Position numbers and translations under genes: made by a program
Origin: Chloroflexota bacterium
GTDB taxonomy: Bacteria; Chloroflexota; Dehalococcoidia; Lucifugimonadales; Australimonadaceae
Assembly: GCA_022574265.1 (NCBI GenBank)
Contig: JACZSI010000043.1
Location: forward strand, 1 to 11,568
Length of the DNA: 11,568 nt
Direction: 5' to 3'
Notes under the pieces: model-generated
Told to the model about the DNA's origin: nothing
What the model saw: the letters and a program-made list of their open reading frames with translations, nothing else
Databases searched by the model: none
In this document: piece by piece, positions 1 to 5,495 of the stretch
Position numbering within the stretch: the first letter of the stretch is position 1
Layout of the letters: each line of letters begins with the position of its first letter

Positions 1-59
1 CCGCGAGCACGCCGAGGCGCGCGGCTGGACCGTGGTGGGGGACACCCCTCCGCCCCAGC

Positions 60-710
60 CTAGATCCCCAGGAACCGCACCGTCGCGTGTCCCTTGTGGA
101 TGCGGTTGAGGTTCAGCAGCAGCCCCGTCAGGTCCTCGACGTAGCGGGAGTTGGCCAGCGGGCCCGCGTCCACCGGCCGTAGGTCCTTGACGGCACGCGC
201 CATCTCCATCGTGTGCTTGCGCGCCTCGTCGTCGTCGCCGCACACGGCGACGTCTCCTTCGAGCACGCGGTCGGGCCGGAGCAGGTCGCGGGCGCTGAGG
301 TTCTGGAAGGCGGAGGTCACGAGGCTTTTGGGCAGCAGCGCCTGCACGAGCTCCGCCGCCGACCCCTGCGGGAGCGCGACGGGCTTGAAGCGGCCGTCCT
401 CGATCACGAGCGGCGCGACGACGCTGACCACGAGCTTGCCCTCCGCCGCGGACGCCAGCGGGCCGACCGTGTCGTTGAGCGCGTCGTACGGCAACGCGAG
501 CAGCACCCAGTCGGCTTCGCTGGCTGCCTCGGCGTTGGTGGCGCCGGTGATCGGCAGACCTGGGCGGACCTCAAGCAGCGCGGCCGCGGCATCGGCCCCA
601 CGGGAAGCTTCCCTTGAGCCGATGATGACGGGATATCCGCCCATGGCGAGACGCAGTCCCAGGCCGCGGCCCTCGGGGCCGGTCCCCCCGATGATGGCGA
701 CTGTCGGCAT
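60..710 (-). CDS. npdG: NADPH:coenzyme F420 oxidoreductase (F420-dependent NADP reductase)
   Basis: This 216-residue cytosolic enzyme transfers hydride between NADP(H) and coenzyme F420. The N terminus is a Rossmann dinucleotide-binding segment with the glycine-rich turn IIGGTGPEGRG at residues 6-16. Ser32-Arg33 after the second strand is the pair that, in the Fno/NpdG family, contacts the 2'-phosphate of NADP. Further family-like stretches are LLALPYDA (70-77), VTSAFQNLSA (131-140) and the C-terminal LNRIHKGHATVRFLGI. The length is normal for the family. The ATG start is preceded by a GAGGGAG ribosome-binding site four bases upstream. It is the last gene of a minus-strand cluster after an MFS transporter and an LLM-class enzyme, which fits a role in recharging F420 for that enzyme (inference). 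No sequence oddity is seen. The family call is confident; the in vivo direction of the reaction is not determined by sequence. Confidence 0.9.
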   Translation of the reverse strand: MPTVAIIGGTGPEGRGLGLRLAMGGYPVIIGSREASRGADAAAALLEVRPGLPITGATNAEAASEADWVLLALPYDALNDTVGPLASAAEGKLVVSVVAPLVIEDGRFKPVALPQGSAAELVQALLPKSLVTSAFQNLSARDLLRPDRVLEGDVAVCGDDDEARKHTMEMARAVKDLRPVDAGPLANSRYVEDLTGLLLNLNRIHKGHATVRFLGI

Positions 711-765
711 ATGCTCCCTCTCTATCCGGGCCTATTCTCGGGCCCATCCGGCGCGCGTCCGGCGA

Positions 766-794
766 ACCATACGGTCGGCGCGCCTCCGGAACAA
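766..794 (-). promoter_or_regulatory. possible weak promoter in front of npdG
   Basis: On the minus strand TTGTTC (794-789) is separated by exactly 17 bp from TATGGT (771-766). The -10 hexamer is the same as in two promoter candidates on the plus strand of this window. It lies in the 97-bp gap between the MFS stop codon and the npdG start, so npdG may have a secondary promoter. The -35 matches the consensus at only three of six positions. The gap also contains a short GGGCC/GGCCC inverted repeat (728-745) with no T-run. Confidence 0.25.
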
Positions 795-807
795 GCGCAT
801 ACGCGCG

Positions 808-2082
808 CTATGCAGTCACGCGCAGCGCACGCATGCGCTTGTTCGGTATCACGACCACGGCCACGAAGACGAGCACCGCGGCCCCGCCGAGGGCCAGCGC
901 GAAAGGCGCACCGGCGACCGCCGCTATGGCTCCGAACTGCATCTCGCCCAACGGGCGCACGGCGGTATGCGTCATCCCCCACAGCGACATCACGCGCCCG
1001 CGGAAGTCGTCGGGGACCATCAGCTGGATCGCGGTGCGGATCCCCACGCTGGCCGAGGAGCCACCGATGCCCGTGGCCCAGAGCAGGAAGAAGGTGAGGG
1101 GTGCCCAGACGGAGAGTCCCACCCCGATGACCGAGAGGCCCAGCGCGATGGACCCCCCGATGATGTACCGGCCCTGCCCATCGGCGCTCCCGCGGCTCGC
1201 GGCCCACGCCGCGCCCATCAAGCTGCCGATCCCCTGCGCCATCCACATGTAGCCGAGCCCGGACGGACCGAGGAACAAGATGTCCTTCGCGACGACGGGG
1301 AACAGGATCGAGATGGCCAGCGCGAAAGCGGTGTTCCAGTACATGGTGCCGAGCAGGAGCGCGAAGAGCCGGTTGCCCCACGTGAACCGCAACCCCTCGC
1401 CCACGTTCTGGAGCACGTTCCCTCTCGACACTCGCCGGACCGGCGGGAGGTCGATCAGATACAGGAACACCCCGTAGACGCCGAACCCGACCACCGCCAC
1501 GACGAAGATCACGCCTCCGGCCGTCATCACCGACGACGTGGCCTCGACGACCAGCGCGAGGACGAACCCCGCCATGACCGGGGCCAGCACGCGGCTGCCG
1601 GGGTGGACCATCGCATTCAGCCCGATCGCCTGGCTCATGAACCGGCGCTCGATCAGGTGGGGGAACATCGACTCCCGCGCCGGCTGCTCGAACGCGCCGA
1701 CCGCGGAGAGCGCGAAGCCGCCCGCGATGACGTGCCAGGCCTCGAGCATCTGCGCGAAGCCGAGCGCCGCCATGACTGCGACGATGAGCATCTGGAGCGG
1801 CTGGAGCCAGATCAGCAGGCGCCGCTGGTCGACCCGGTCGGCGATCGCGCCACCGAGGAGCGTGAGCGCCAAGGACGGGATGGCCTGCGCCAGCCCGTGC
1901 AGCCCCAGCAGCAGCTTCGACCCCGACAGCTCGTAGATGAGCCAGCCCTCGGCCATCCACATCATCTGCTGGCCGGAGATCGAGATCACGTAGCCGGTCC
2001 ACCACCGGCGGAAGTGCTTCGACCGCAGCGGCCCGAACCGCGACGGTTTCGTAACCTCGGCTGGAGGTGTGAGCTGGCTCAG
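808..2082 (-). CDS. MFS-family permease/exporter (EntS/MFS_3-like), probable CTG start
   Basis: Integral membrane transporter of the major facilitator superfamily, about 424 residues from the start chosen here. Many long hydrophobic helices are visible. The loop GGAIADRVDQRR (about residues 77-88) matches the MFS motif A between helices 2 and 3. The C-terminal half has RGRVMSLWGM, a stretch typical of the MFS_3/enterobactin-exporter-like group. The first standard start codon is GTG at 1989, but starting there would remove half of helix 1. The in-frame codons upstream encode LRSKHFRRWWTGYV, which looks like the basic lead-in to helix 1 of this family. No ATG, GTG or TTG exists between the upstream in-frame TGA and 1989. 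The CTG at 2082-2080 overlaps the TGA of the upstream gene as CTGA, so coupled initiation there is proposed. The substrate cannot be told from sequence; export of a small molecule or drug is the usual role. The family call is secure, the exact start is not. Confidence 0.82.
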   Translation of the reverse strand: MSQLTPPAEVTKPSRFGPLRSKHFRRWWTGYVISISGQQMMWMAEGWLIYELSGSKLLLGLHGLAQAIPSLALTLLGGAIADRVDQRRLLIWLQPLQMLIVAVMAALGFAQMLEAWHVIAGGFALSAVGAFEQPARESMFPHLIERRFMSQAIGLNAMVHPGSRVLAPVMAGFVLALVVEATSSVMTAGGVIFVVAVVGFGVYGVFLYLIDLPPVRRVSRGNVLQNVGEGLRFTWGNRLFALLLGTMYWNTAFALAISILFPVVAKDILFLGPSGLGYMWMAQGIGSLMGAAWAASRGSADGQGRYIIGGSIALGLSVIGVGLSVWAPLTFFLLWATGIGGSSASVGIRTAIQLMVPDDFRGRVMSLWGMTHTAVRPLGEMQFGAIAAVAGAPFALALGGAAVLVFVAVVVIPNKRMRALRVTA

Positions 2083-3008
2083 GATACGAGTCCGGTGACT
2101 TCAGCCAGGCGCTCCAGGTGCTCCTCCATGTCGAACACCGGGTTGAGGATGAACTCGCTGACCCCGGCCTCCGACCACGCCGCCAGCTGCTCCTGCACGC
2201 GGCTCGCCGCGCCCCAGATCCCCACGCGGCCCGCGAGCTCCGCGTTGCCGTAGTAGAAGCCGAACCACTCAGCGAGCCGGCGGCCCGCGCGTTCCTCGTC
2301 GTCGTCAATGGCGAGATACACACGCTTCGAAATAGGGAAGCTCGCGGGGTCGCGGCCCTCCTCGGCGAGCCACCCTTTCACGCGCTCGAGGTTCTCGCTG
2401 AACGCCTCCCGCCCGGCGCTGCCCGCGCCCGTCCAGCCGTCGCCGAGCCGGAGCGCGCGGCGGATGGCCGGCTCGGCGCTCGCACCGAACCACAGGGGCG
2501 GGTGCGGCTGCTGCACGGGCCGCGGCGCGATGCTCACGCCGTCGAGGCGGTAGAAGTCGCCGGCGTAGGTGACCGGCGACTGCGTCCACAGCGCTTTCAT
2601 GATCTCGACGTGCTCGATGAACCGGCGCACGCGGCGCTCGGGAGACATGCCGTACATGGGCAGCTCGGCCGCGTTCCCGCCCAGCCCAACGCCCACGATG
2701 AGCCGCCCGCCCGAGAGCTGGTCGAGCGACGCCAGCTGCTTGGCCAGGTGCACGGGGTTGTGCCGCGGCACGACGAGGACGGAGACGCCGAGCCGCACGC
2801 TGCTCGTCTGGCCGGCGAGGTAGCTGAGGAACGTGATGGGGTCGAGCGAGGTCTGCGTGCCGGTGACGCGCTCCTGCGTCCACAAGCTGGCGTAGCCCAA
2901 CGCCTCCGCCCGCACGGCGTAGCGCCGCACGAGGTCCATGTCGACGTTGCCGTCGGCGAAGATGTGCGGCGACGCGATGCCGATGCGCGTCTTGGAGGCG
3001 ATGGTCAT
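2079..3008 (-). CDS. LLM-class F420-dependent oxidoreductase (luciferase-like)
   Basis: A 309-residue TIM-barrel enzyme of the bacterial luciferase-like superfamily, F420-dependent subgroup. Visible features are IGIASPHIF on the first strand, YAVRAEALGYASLW (30-43) on the first helix and strand 2, SVRLGVSVLVVPRHNP (70-85), DQLSGGRLIVGVGLGG (96-111) and PRPVQQPHPPLWFGA (162-176), all hallmark segments of the family. The length is typical. A longer open frame reaches 3365, but the ATG at 3008 is chosen because homology begins there and a CGGAG ribosome-binding site lies six bases upstream. The cofactor is inferred to be F420 rather than FMN from the subfamily look and from npdG in the same cluster. 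The substrate is unknown; relatives oxidise alcohols or sugars or reduce activated double bonds. First gene of the minus-strand cluster; its stop codon overlaps the proposed start of the MFS gene. Confidence 0.88.
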   Translation of the reverse strand: MTIASKTRIGIASPHIFADGNVDMDLVRRYAVRAEALGYASLWTQERVTGTQTSLDPITFLSYLAGQTSSVRLGVSVLVVPRHNPVHLAKQLASLDQLSGGRLIVGVGLGGNAAELPMYGMSPERRVRRFIEHVEIMKALWTQSPVTYAGDFYRLDGVSIAPRPVQQPHPPLWFGASAEPAIRRALRLGDGWTGAGSAGREAFSENLERVKGWLAEEGRDPASFPISKRVYLAIDDDEERAGRRLAEWFGFYYGNAELAGRVGIWGAASRVQEQLAAWSEAGVSEFILNPVFDMEEHLERLAEVTGLVS

Positions 3009-3044
3009 GGGCTGGCTCCGGGCCGAAGGTGGGGGCTGCGCGGC

Positions 3045-3053
3045 ATTGTAGCA
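3045..3053 (-). promoter_or_regulatory. extended -10 promoter for the F420/MFS/npdG cluster
   Basis: On the minus strand TGCTACAAT is a TGn-extended -10 box with TACAAT matching TATAAT at five of six positions. It sits about 37 bp upstream of the LLM-class ATG, leaving a short leader that includes the CGGAG ribosome-binding site. No good -35 hexamer is seen at 17 bp, which is usual for extended -10 promoters. Confidence 0.55.
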
Positions 3054-3085
3054 GGGAGGGCCCCGCGCCTTCTGATTGACTATCT

Positions 3086-3107
3086 GACCTCTCGCAAGCG
3101 GCGTGGG
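3086..3107 (+). repeat. imperfect direct repeat, left copy
   Basis: This 22-nt stretch contains the 12-mer CGCAAGCGGCGT and matches a second stretch at 4716-4737 in 19 of 22 positions, same orientation, 1.63 kb apart. The three differences are all transitions. The two copies bracket the low-GC nuclease-like gene and the 122-residue gene. They may be duplicated attachment sites, a dispersed repeat, or a shared regulatory box, since each lies upstream of a plus-strand gene. Confidence 0.4.
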
Positions 3108-3157
3108 ATAGAGAGGACGGAGAATTCGACGCCGACTGCGTTCGCGTGGCCGTGTCG

Positions 3158-3166
3158 TGATACAGT
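3158..3166 (+). promoter_or_regulatory. possible extended -10 promoter for the nuclease-like gene
   Basis: TGATACAGT is a TGn box followed by TACAGT, four of six matches to the -10 consensus. It is about 56 bp before the ATG at 3222 and 11 bp before an alternative in-frame ATG at 3177. No convincing -35 hexamer is present. If this promoter is used, the start at 3177 would leave almost no leader, which favours 3222. Confidence 0.3.
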
Positions 3167-3221
3167 CGCGTTCGGGATGTACGATGGTGGTGCCCGCCAT
3201 GGTGCAGGCGACGAAGAGCTG

Positions 3222-4166
3222 ATGGTCAACTCTGCCCAAGAACGGTTCCTCACTAAGCTTCGCGCGTACAAGCCGGTGAGCCGGGTATCCGGCATTCGTT
3301 CGGCGGTCTACTCCACGCATAACGAAGTGTGGCTGGCCGTTCTCTACTCCGGCGGGACCAGACAAGGCAAGTACTGGTTCGGCGTCGATTCTGCCAATCT
3401 TGACGGCTGGCGACAGAAAAGCCGCGTAGTGCTCTGCTTTATCTGCGGCGATGAGAACACAGTCGTCTTCCTACCAGATGATCAATTCCTTCGCTGGTAC
3501 GAGGGTGTTACGCCGAATAAGAAAGGGCAATGGATGGTGAACATCCTTCCCTCCGACGACAAGCTTGTGCTTCATGTTGCAGCCGACAGGCGCTTCGACG
3601 TAACGGAATACGTGAACCGATACGACTTCGTATCCCGAAGCATCCCCTTGCCTATGTCGAGACCAATTCTGGGTGGCCGAAGCGACTCGACACCCTATCG
3701 AGAAGCGTGCGACGCCATCATGGGAAACCTCACGATCTCAGGCGACTCGCTCCACGAACGCATCGTGGACATGTTGGCCCAGATCGCACAATGGTCAGGT
3801 TACTCACCATCGAGAGGGTACAAGGTTCAGCCAGACTCCCCGTACGAACTCGACATTGTGTGGCTTGATCGAGACCTACTCGAAATCGCTATCGAAGTTC
3901 AGGTTGGCGGTAACGAGACAGAAGCGAAGGACAGACTGACTCTGGCGAACCGGTTTGGTGCGAGGAAGGTGATCATCGTTTCAGCGCCTGAGTCGATTAA
4001 TAGACTGAAGAGTCTGTTCCGATACGAATCGACCATCAAGAACTGGCTGGAGATATGGGGTATCCCACGCGTCTATGACATGTACGTGAGCGGTGCCCAG
4101 TTCCATGAATGGTACCGGCCATTTATCAAGCCCCAGTGGTCAGAAGAAATCGCCGTGATTGAATAA
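3222..4166 (+). CDS. stand-alone PD-(D/E)XK-like nuclease, E-x-Q variant (hypothetical)
   Basis: A 314-residue protein (329 if the ATG at 3177 is used). No named family is recognised with certainty. The C-terminal part has the layout of a restriction-endonuclease-like fold: helix LHERIVDMLAQIAQWSGY (177-194) with Glu179, then Asp211 in ELDIVW, then a strand IAIEVQVGG in which Glu225-Val-Gln227 replaces the usual E-x-K. The next segment EAKDRLTLANRFGARKVIIVSA looks like the following helix and strand. The N-terminal part (about 48-110) has KYWFGVDSANL, VVLCFICGDENTVVFLPDDQFLRWYEGV and WMVNIL, and may be a separate recognition domain. GC is about 50%, well below the neighbours, suggesting transfer. 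No methyltransferase or other restriction partner lies next to it in the window. The ribosome-binding site is weak at both candidate starts. A degraded or orphan restriction enzyme is the main alternative. Confidence 0.68.
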   Translation: MVNSAQERFLTKLRAYKPVSRVSGIRSAVYSTHNEVWLAVLYSGGTRQGKYWFGVDSANLDGWRQKSRVVLCFICGDENTVVFLPDDQFLRWYEGVTPNKKGQWMVNILPSDDKLVLHVAADRRFDVTEYVNRYDFVSRSIPLPMSRPILGGRSDSTPYREACDAIMGNLTISGDSLHERIVDMLAQIAQWSGYSPSRGYKVQPDSPYELDIVWLDRDLLEIAIEVQVGGNETEAKDRLTLANRFGARKVIIVSAPESINRLKSLFRYESTIKNWLEIWGIPRVYDMYVSGAQFHEWYRPFIKPQWSEEIAVIE

Positions 4167-4207
4167 CCGTCCGCGGGTTCTGCCTCCAATCCCGCTAGCC
4201 TACGGTT
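4165..4207. other. interrupted inverted repeat after the nuclease-like gene
   Basis: AACCGT (4165-4170) can pair with ACGGTT (4202-4207), and inside it GCGGG (4173-4177) can pair with CCCGC (4191-4195). The structure starts at the stop codon of the nuclease-like gene and ends within the -35 box of the next promoter. There is no T-run, so it is not a typical intrinsic terminator. Confidence 0.3.
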
Positions 4208-4234
4208 GACTGGCGTCGGCCTCCCCGCTATGGT
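4206..4234 (+). promoter_or_regulatory. promoter for the 122-residue gene
   Basis: TTGACT (4206-4211) and TATGGT (4229-4234) are separated by exactly 17 bp. The -35 matches at five of six positions and the -10 at four. The predicted transcription start near 4241 leaves a leader of about 25 nt before the ATG at 4267. The same hexamer pair occurs again in front of the next small gene. Confidence 0.55.
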
Positions 4235-4266
4235 CCCGGTCCTTCGTTGCCTGGGGGAGGCTAGAC

Positions 4267-4635
4267 ATGGGACTGGACGTCGGGATCATGCATGTGGGGT
4301 ACCTCGGCCGGCCGCACGGCGTCGCCTACGAGTTCGCGTGGGAATTCGCCCACGAAGCGTCGGCCAACGGCTACATGACCGGCGAAGGTGGCAATTGGGC
4401 TCCCTTTACCCAACGGCAGGTTCTCCGGTTTCTCGATCGATTCGCAGCCGCCAGAGCAATCGACGTGCAGGGCAGGGACGAAATGCTCGCTTGGGTGCGG
4501 TCGCTTCCCTGGCAGGACTGGCAAGAGGCGCTGCCGCTGGACGACGGGCGCGACGCGGCGCGCGACTACGCGCCTGTCCTCGACAACGAGGATGGGCGTG
4601 ACGGCGGAATCATCGAATTGCACTTCAACTGGTAA
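4267..4635 (+). CDS. hypothetical protein, 122 residues, acidic, ends in IELHFNW
   Basis: Function not recognised. The start is well supported: a GGGGGAGG ribosome-binding site lies six bases before the ATG and a promoter lies 33 bp upstream. The protein is acidic and tryptophan-rich, with no signal peptide or membrane helix. It starts MGLDVGIMHVGYLGRP, has an aromatic segment VAYEFAWEFAHEAS (19-32), a GEGGNWAPFTQRQVLRFLDRF stretch (40-60), WVRSLPWQDWQ (76-86), a low-complexity Asp/Arg-rich part, and ends GGIIELHFNW. The regular pattern of Trp and aromatic residues suggests a small folded domain, not a spurious frame. It is transcribed as a single gene and has no clear functional link to its neighbours. 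Confidence 0.72.
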   Translation: MGLDVGIMHVGYLGRPHGVAYEFAWEFAHEASANGYMTGEGGNWAPFTQRQVLRFLDRFAAARAIDVQGRDEMLAWVRSLPWQDWQEALPLDDGRDAARDYAPVLDNEDGRDGGIIELHFNW

Positions 4636-4685
4636 CGCACCTCTTGAGACGCTCGTCTTCACGGTCCTCGGCGCGCTCGCGGTTC

Positions 4686-4702
4686 GGGCTTTGACCAAGC
4701 CC
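4686..4702. other. short inverted repeat downstream of the 122-residue gene
   Basis: GGGCTT (4686-4691) and AAGCCC (4697-4702) form a perfect 6-bp stem with a 5-nt loop, 50 bp after the stop codon. No T-run follows. It could act as an mRNA 3'-end hairpin. The rest of the 224-bp gap between the 122-residue gene and the next coding start holds the right direct repeat and promoter elements listed separately. Confidence 0.3.
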
Positions 4703-4715
4703 ACGTCCGTCTAGA

Positions 4716-4737
4716 GACTTCCCGCAAGCGGCGTAGG
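4716..4737 (+). repeat. imperfect direct repeat, right copy
   Basis: Right partner of the copy at 3086-3107: 19 of 22 positions match, including the exact 12-mer CGCAAGCGGCGT. The bases that follow (GGG then GCGTGT) run straight into a perfect inverted repeat at 4739-4755. Confidence 0.4.
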
Positions 4738-4738
4738 G

Positions 4739-4769
4739 GCGTGTAACGGACACGCACCTGCGGTAGAAT
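4739..4769 (+). promoter_or_regulatory. inverted repeat plus -10-like box (possible operator/promoter)
   Basis: GCGTGT (4739-4744) and ACACGC (4750-4755) are perfect 6-bp arms around AACGG. Nine bases later TAGAAT (4764-4769) matches the -10 consensus at five of six positions. The inverted repeat would overlap the -35 region of that promoter, so repression by a dimeric protein is possible. No -35 hexamer is seen and no regulator gene is nearby. Confidence 0.3.
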
Positions 4770-4782
4770 GGTGTTCTCCCCG

Positions 4783-4812
4783 TTGACTCTGGGCATCTCA
4801 TGCCCGTATGGT
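4783..4812 (+). promoter_or_regulatory. promoter for the small membrane protein gene
   Basis: TTGACT (4783-4788) and TATGGT (4807-4812) are 18 bp apart, the same hexamers as in the promoter of the 122-residue gene. The predicted transcription start near 4819 lies downstream of the ATG at 4800. That rules the ATG out for this transcript and supports the TTG start at 4860. Confidence 0.5.
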
Positions 4813-4859
4813 GCGCGGGGCCCCGGCGCTCACCCTATTCCCCTTCGAGGATTCCGCCC

Positions 4860-5237
4860 TTGCTAGGACCTCTCTACTACTTCCTCCGTCACGCATTCGT
4901 CAAAGAGTTCGAGCTCGATCACCTGCCGGGCGGGTGCGAGCAGACGCGCCTCGGCTGGTCCTTCGGGTCCACACGCCAGTGGCGCGGCTTGGACGGCCTC
5001 CACGTCCGCGAGCACGATGGCCAGCTGGTCGGGCACTACGACCGGGTCGACCCACGCGACAGCCTCATCGGCCACCTGATCCTGGATATGCCCAAGGAGC
5101 TCGCGATCGGGCTGACGACCGGCGCAGTGCTCGTGGCGTTCTTCACCGGCGGCGCCGCACCGGCGCTGGTCTGGGGCGGCATCGCGGGAGCGGGCGCCGT
5201 GCTCACCACCGTCGTCGCGCGGCGGGCTCGCTCCTAG
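4860..5237 (+). CDS. small hypothetical membrane protein (TTG start)
   Basis: Function not recognised. From the TTG the product is 125 residues: a hydrophilic N-terminal part with LYYFLRHAFVKEFELDHLPGG (5-25), a charged middle, then two adjacent glycine/alanine-rich hydrophobic segments (about 81-97 and 100-119) ending in a basic tail RRARS. A small protein anchored by a C-terminal hairpin of helices is likely. The frame is also open from an ATG at 4800, but that ATG has no ribosome-binding site, lies inside the proposed promoter, and would add a low-complexity Pro/Ser/Arg leader. The TTG has GAGGA eight bases upstream. A strong terminator follows 31 bp after the stop, so the gene is probably monocistronic. 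The start is inferred; the reading frame itself is supported by the hydrophobic pattern. Confidence 0.6.
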   Translation: MLGPLYYFLRHAFVKEFELDHLPGGCEQTRLGWSFGSTRQWRGLDGLHVREHDGQLVGHYDRVDPRDSLIGHLILDMPKELAIGLTTGAVLVAFFTGGAAPALVWGGIAGAGAVLTTVVARRARS

Positions 5238-5268
5238 CGCAGACCGGTTCCCCATCAGAGTTCATGGG

Positions 5269-5296
5269 ACGCCGTTCCAGGCTGGAACGGCGTTTT
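5269..5296 (+). terminator. intrinsic terminator before the pyr operon
   Basis: ACGCCGTTCCA (5269-5279) and TGGAACGGCGT (5283-5293) form a perfect 11-bp stem around GGC, followed by TTT. It separates the small membrane protein gene from the pyrimidine operon promoter. The opposite strand lacks a T-run, so it acts on plus-strand transcription. Confidence 0.85.
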
Positions 5297-5301
5297 GCTA
5301 C

Positions 5302-5331
5302 TTGCCGCCTCATGGAGCACCGCCCTATACT
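5302..5331 (+). promoter_or_regulatory. promoter of the pyrimidine operon
   Basis: TTGCCG (5302-5307) and TATACT (5326-5331) are separated by 18 bp and match consensus at four and five of six positions. The predicted start near 5338 gives a leader of about 158 nt ahead of pyrR, which contains the regulatory hairpins. It lies just after the terminator of the upstream gene. Confidence 0.65.
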
Positions 5332-5367
5332 CTTCGCGACGGAACAACCGGATATGAGTGACGCAGA

Positions 5368-5399
5368 CCTTTAAATCCAGTCCCGCGAGGCTGGCAAGG
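5368..5399 (+). promoter_or_regulatory. PyrR-binding RNA loop in the pyr leader
   Basis: The transcript can form CCAG (5377-5380) with CTGG (5391-5394), a bulged U, CC with GG, and a terminal CGCGA loop. CCTT (5368-5371) with AAGG (5396-5399) closes a lower stem across a purine-rich internal loop. This is the known layout of PyrR-binding loops, whose conserved core in Bacillus is CAGUCC, a five-nucleotide GA-rich loop, then GGCUG and AAGG. PyrR with UMP would bind here and fix the downstream fold. The gene for PyrR itself follows directly. Confidence 0.85.
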
Positions 5400-5407
5400 G
5401 ACAGCGT

Positions 5408-5441
5408 CGTGGCCACGCCCCCGCCATCGGGGCGGTCCACG
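5408..5441 (+). other. central hairpin of the pyr leader
   Basis: CGTGG (5408-5412) pairs with CCACG (5437-5441), and inside it CCCCG (5419-5423) pairs with CGGGG (5428-5432) around a CCAU loop. It lies between the PyrR-binding loop and the hairpin at the pyrR start. Its role may be spacing or as a competing fold. Confidence 0.45.
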
Positions 5442-5463
5442 CGGCGCACGCGCGCCAACGCAA

Positions 5464-5494
5464 CCTCTCTGCCAGCACGGGCGAGAGGCTTTTT
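5464..5494 (+). promoter_or_regulatory. pyr attenuator: Shine-Dalgarno-sequestering hairpin with T-run
   Basis: CCTCTC (5464-5469) pairs with GAGAGG (5483-5488); two more pairs are possible inside after a small internal loop. The 3' arm is the ribosome-binding site of pyrR, seven bases before its GTG. A run of five T (5490-5494) follows, so the hairpin could end transcription, hide the ribosome-binding site, or both. TGCCAGC (5470-5476) in its loop is the exact complement of GCTGGCA (5390-5396) in the PyrR-binding loop, a candidate alternative pairing. Confidence 0.7.
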
Positions 5495-5495
5495 C

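Noticed and set aside
1..109. Possible 3' end of a plus-strand gene running in from the left edge (peptide REHAEARGWTVVGDTPPPQP and on to a TGA near 109).
   Set aside because: Codon third positions look coding-like, but only about 35 residues are visible, half of them overlap npdG antisense, and no family can be recognised.
151..2253. 700-codon plus-strand open frame.
   Set aside because: It is the antisense shadow of npdG and the MFS gene; its composition is Arg/Ser/Pro-rich and it has no family features.
722..2323. 533-codon minus-strand open frame overlapping the MFS gene.
   Set aside because: Out of frame with the clear MFS protein and rich in Arg/Gly; a GC-rich shadow frame.
3076..3081. 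TTGACT as a -35 box for the nuclease-like gene.
   Set aside because: No -10-like hexamer lies 16-19 bp downstream; the nearest candidates are too far away.
2118..3221. Upstream part of the 682-codon plus-strand frame that contains the nuclease-like gene.
   Set aside because: This part is antisense to the LLM gene and of low-complexity composition; the real gene begins at 3222 (or 3177).
4388..4714. 108-codon frame overlapping the 122-residue gene, with a hydrophobic tail ETLVFTVLGALAVRAL beyond its stop.
   Set aside because: No separate start signals; most of it is an out-of-frame shadow. A frameshifted membrane tail of the 122-residue gene was considered, but IELHFNW looks like a natural end.
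5358..5495. N-terminal extension of PyrR starting at ATG 5358.
   Set aside because: It would translate the PyrR-binding loop and both leader hairpins, has no family resemblance, and exceeds the usual PyrR length.
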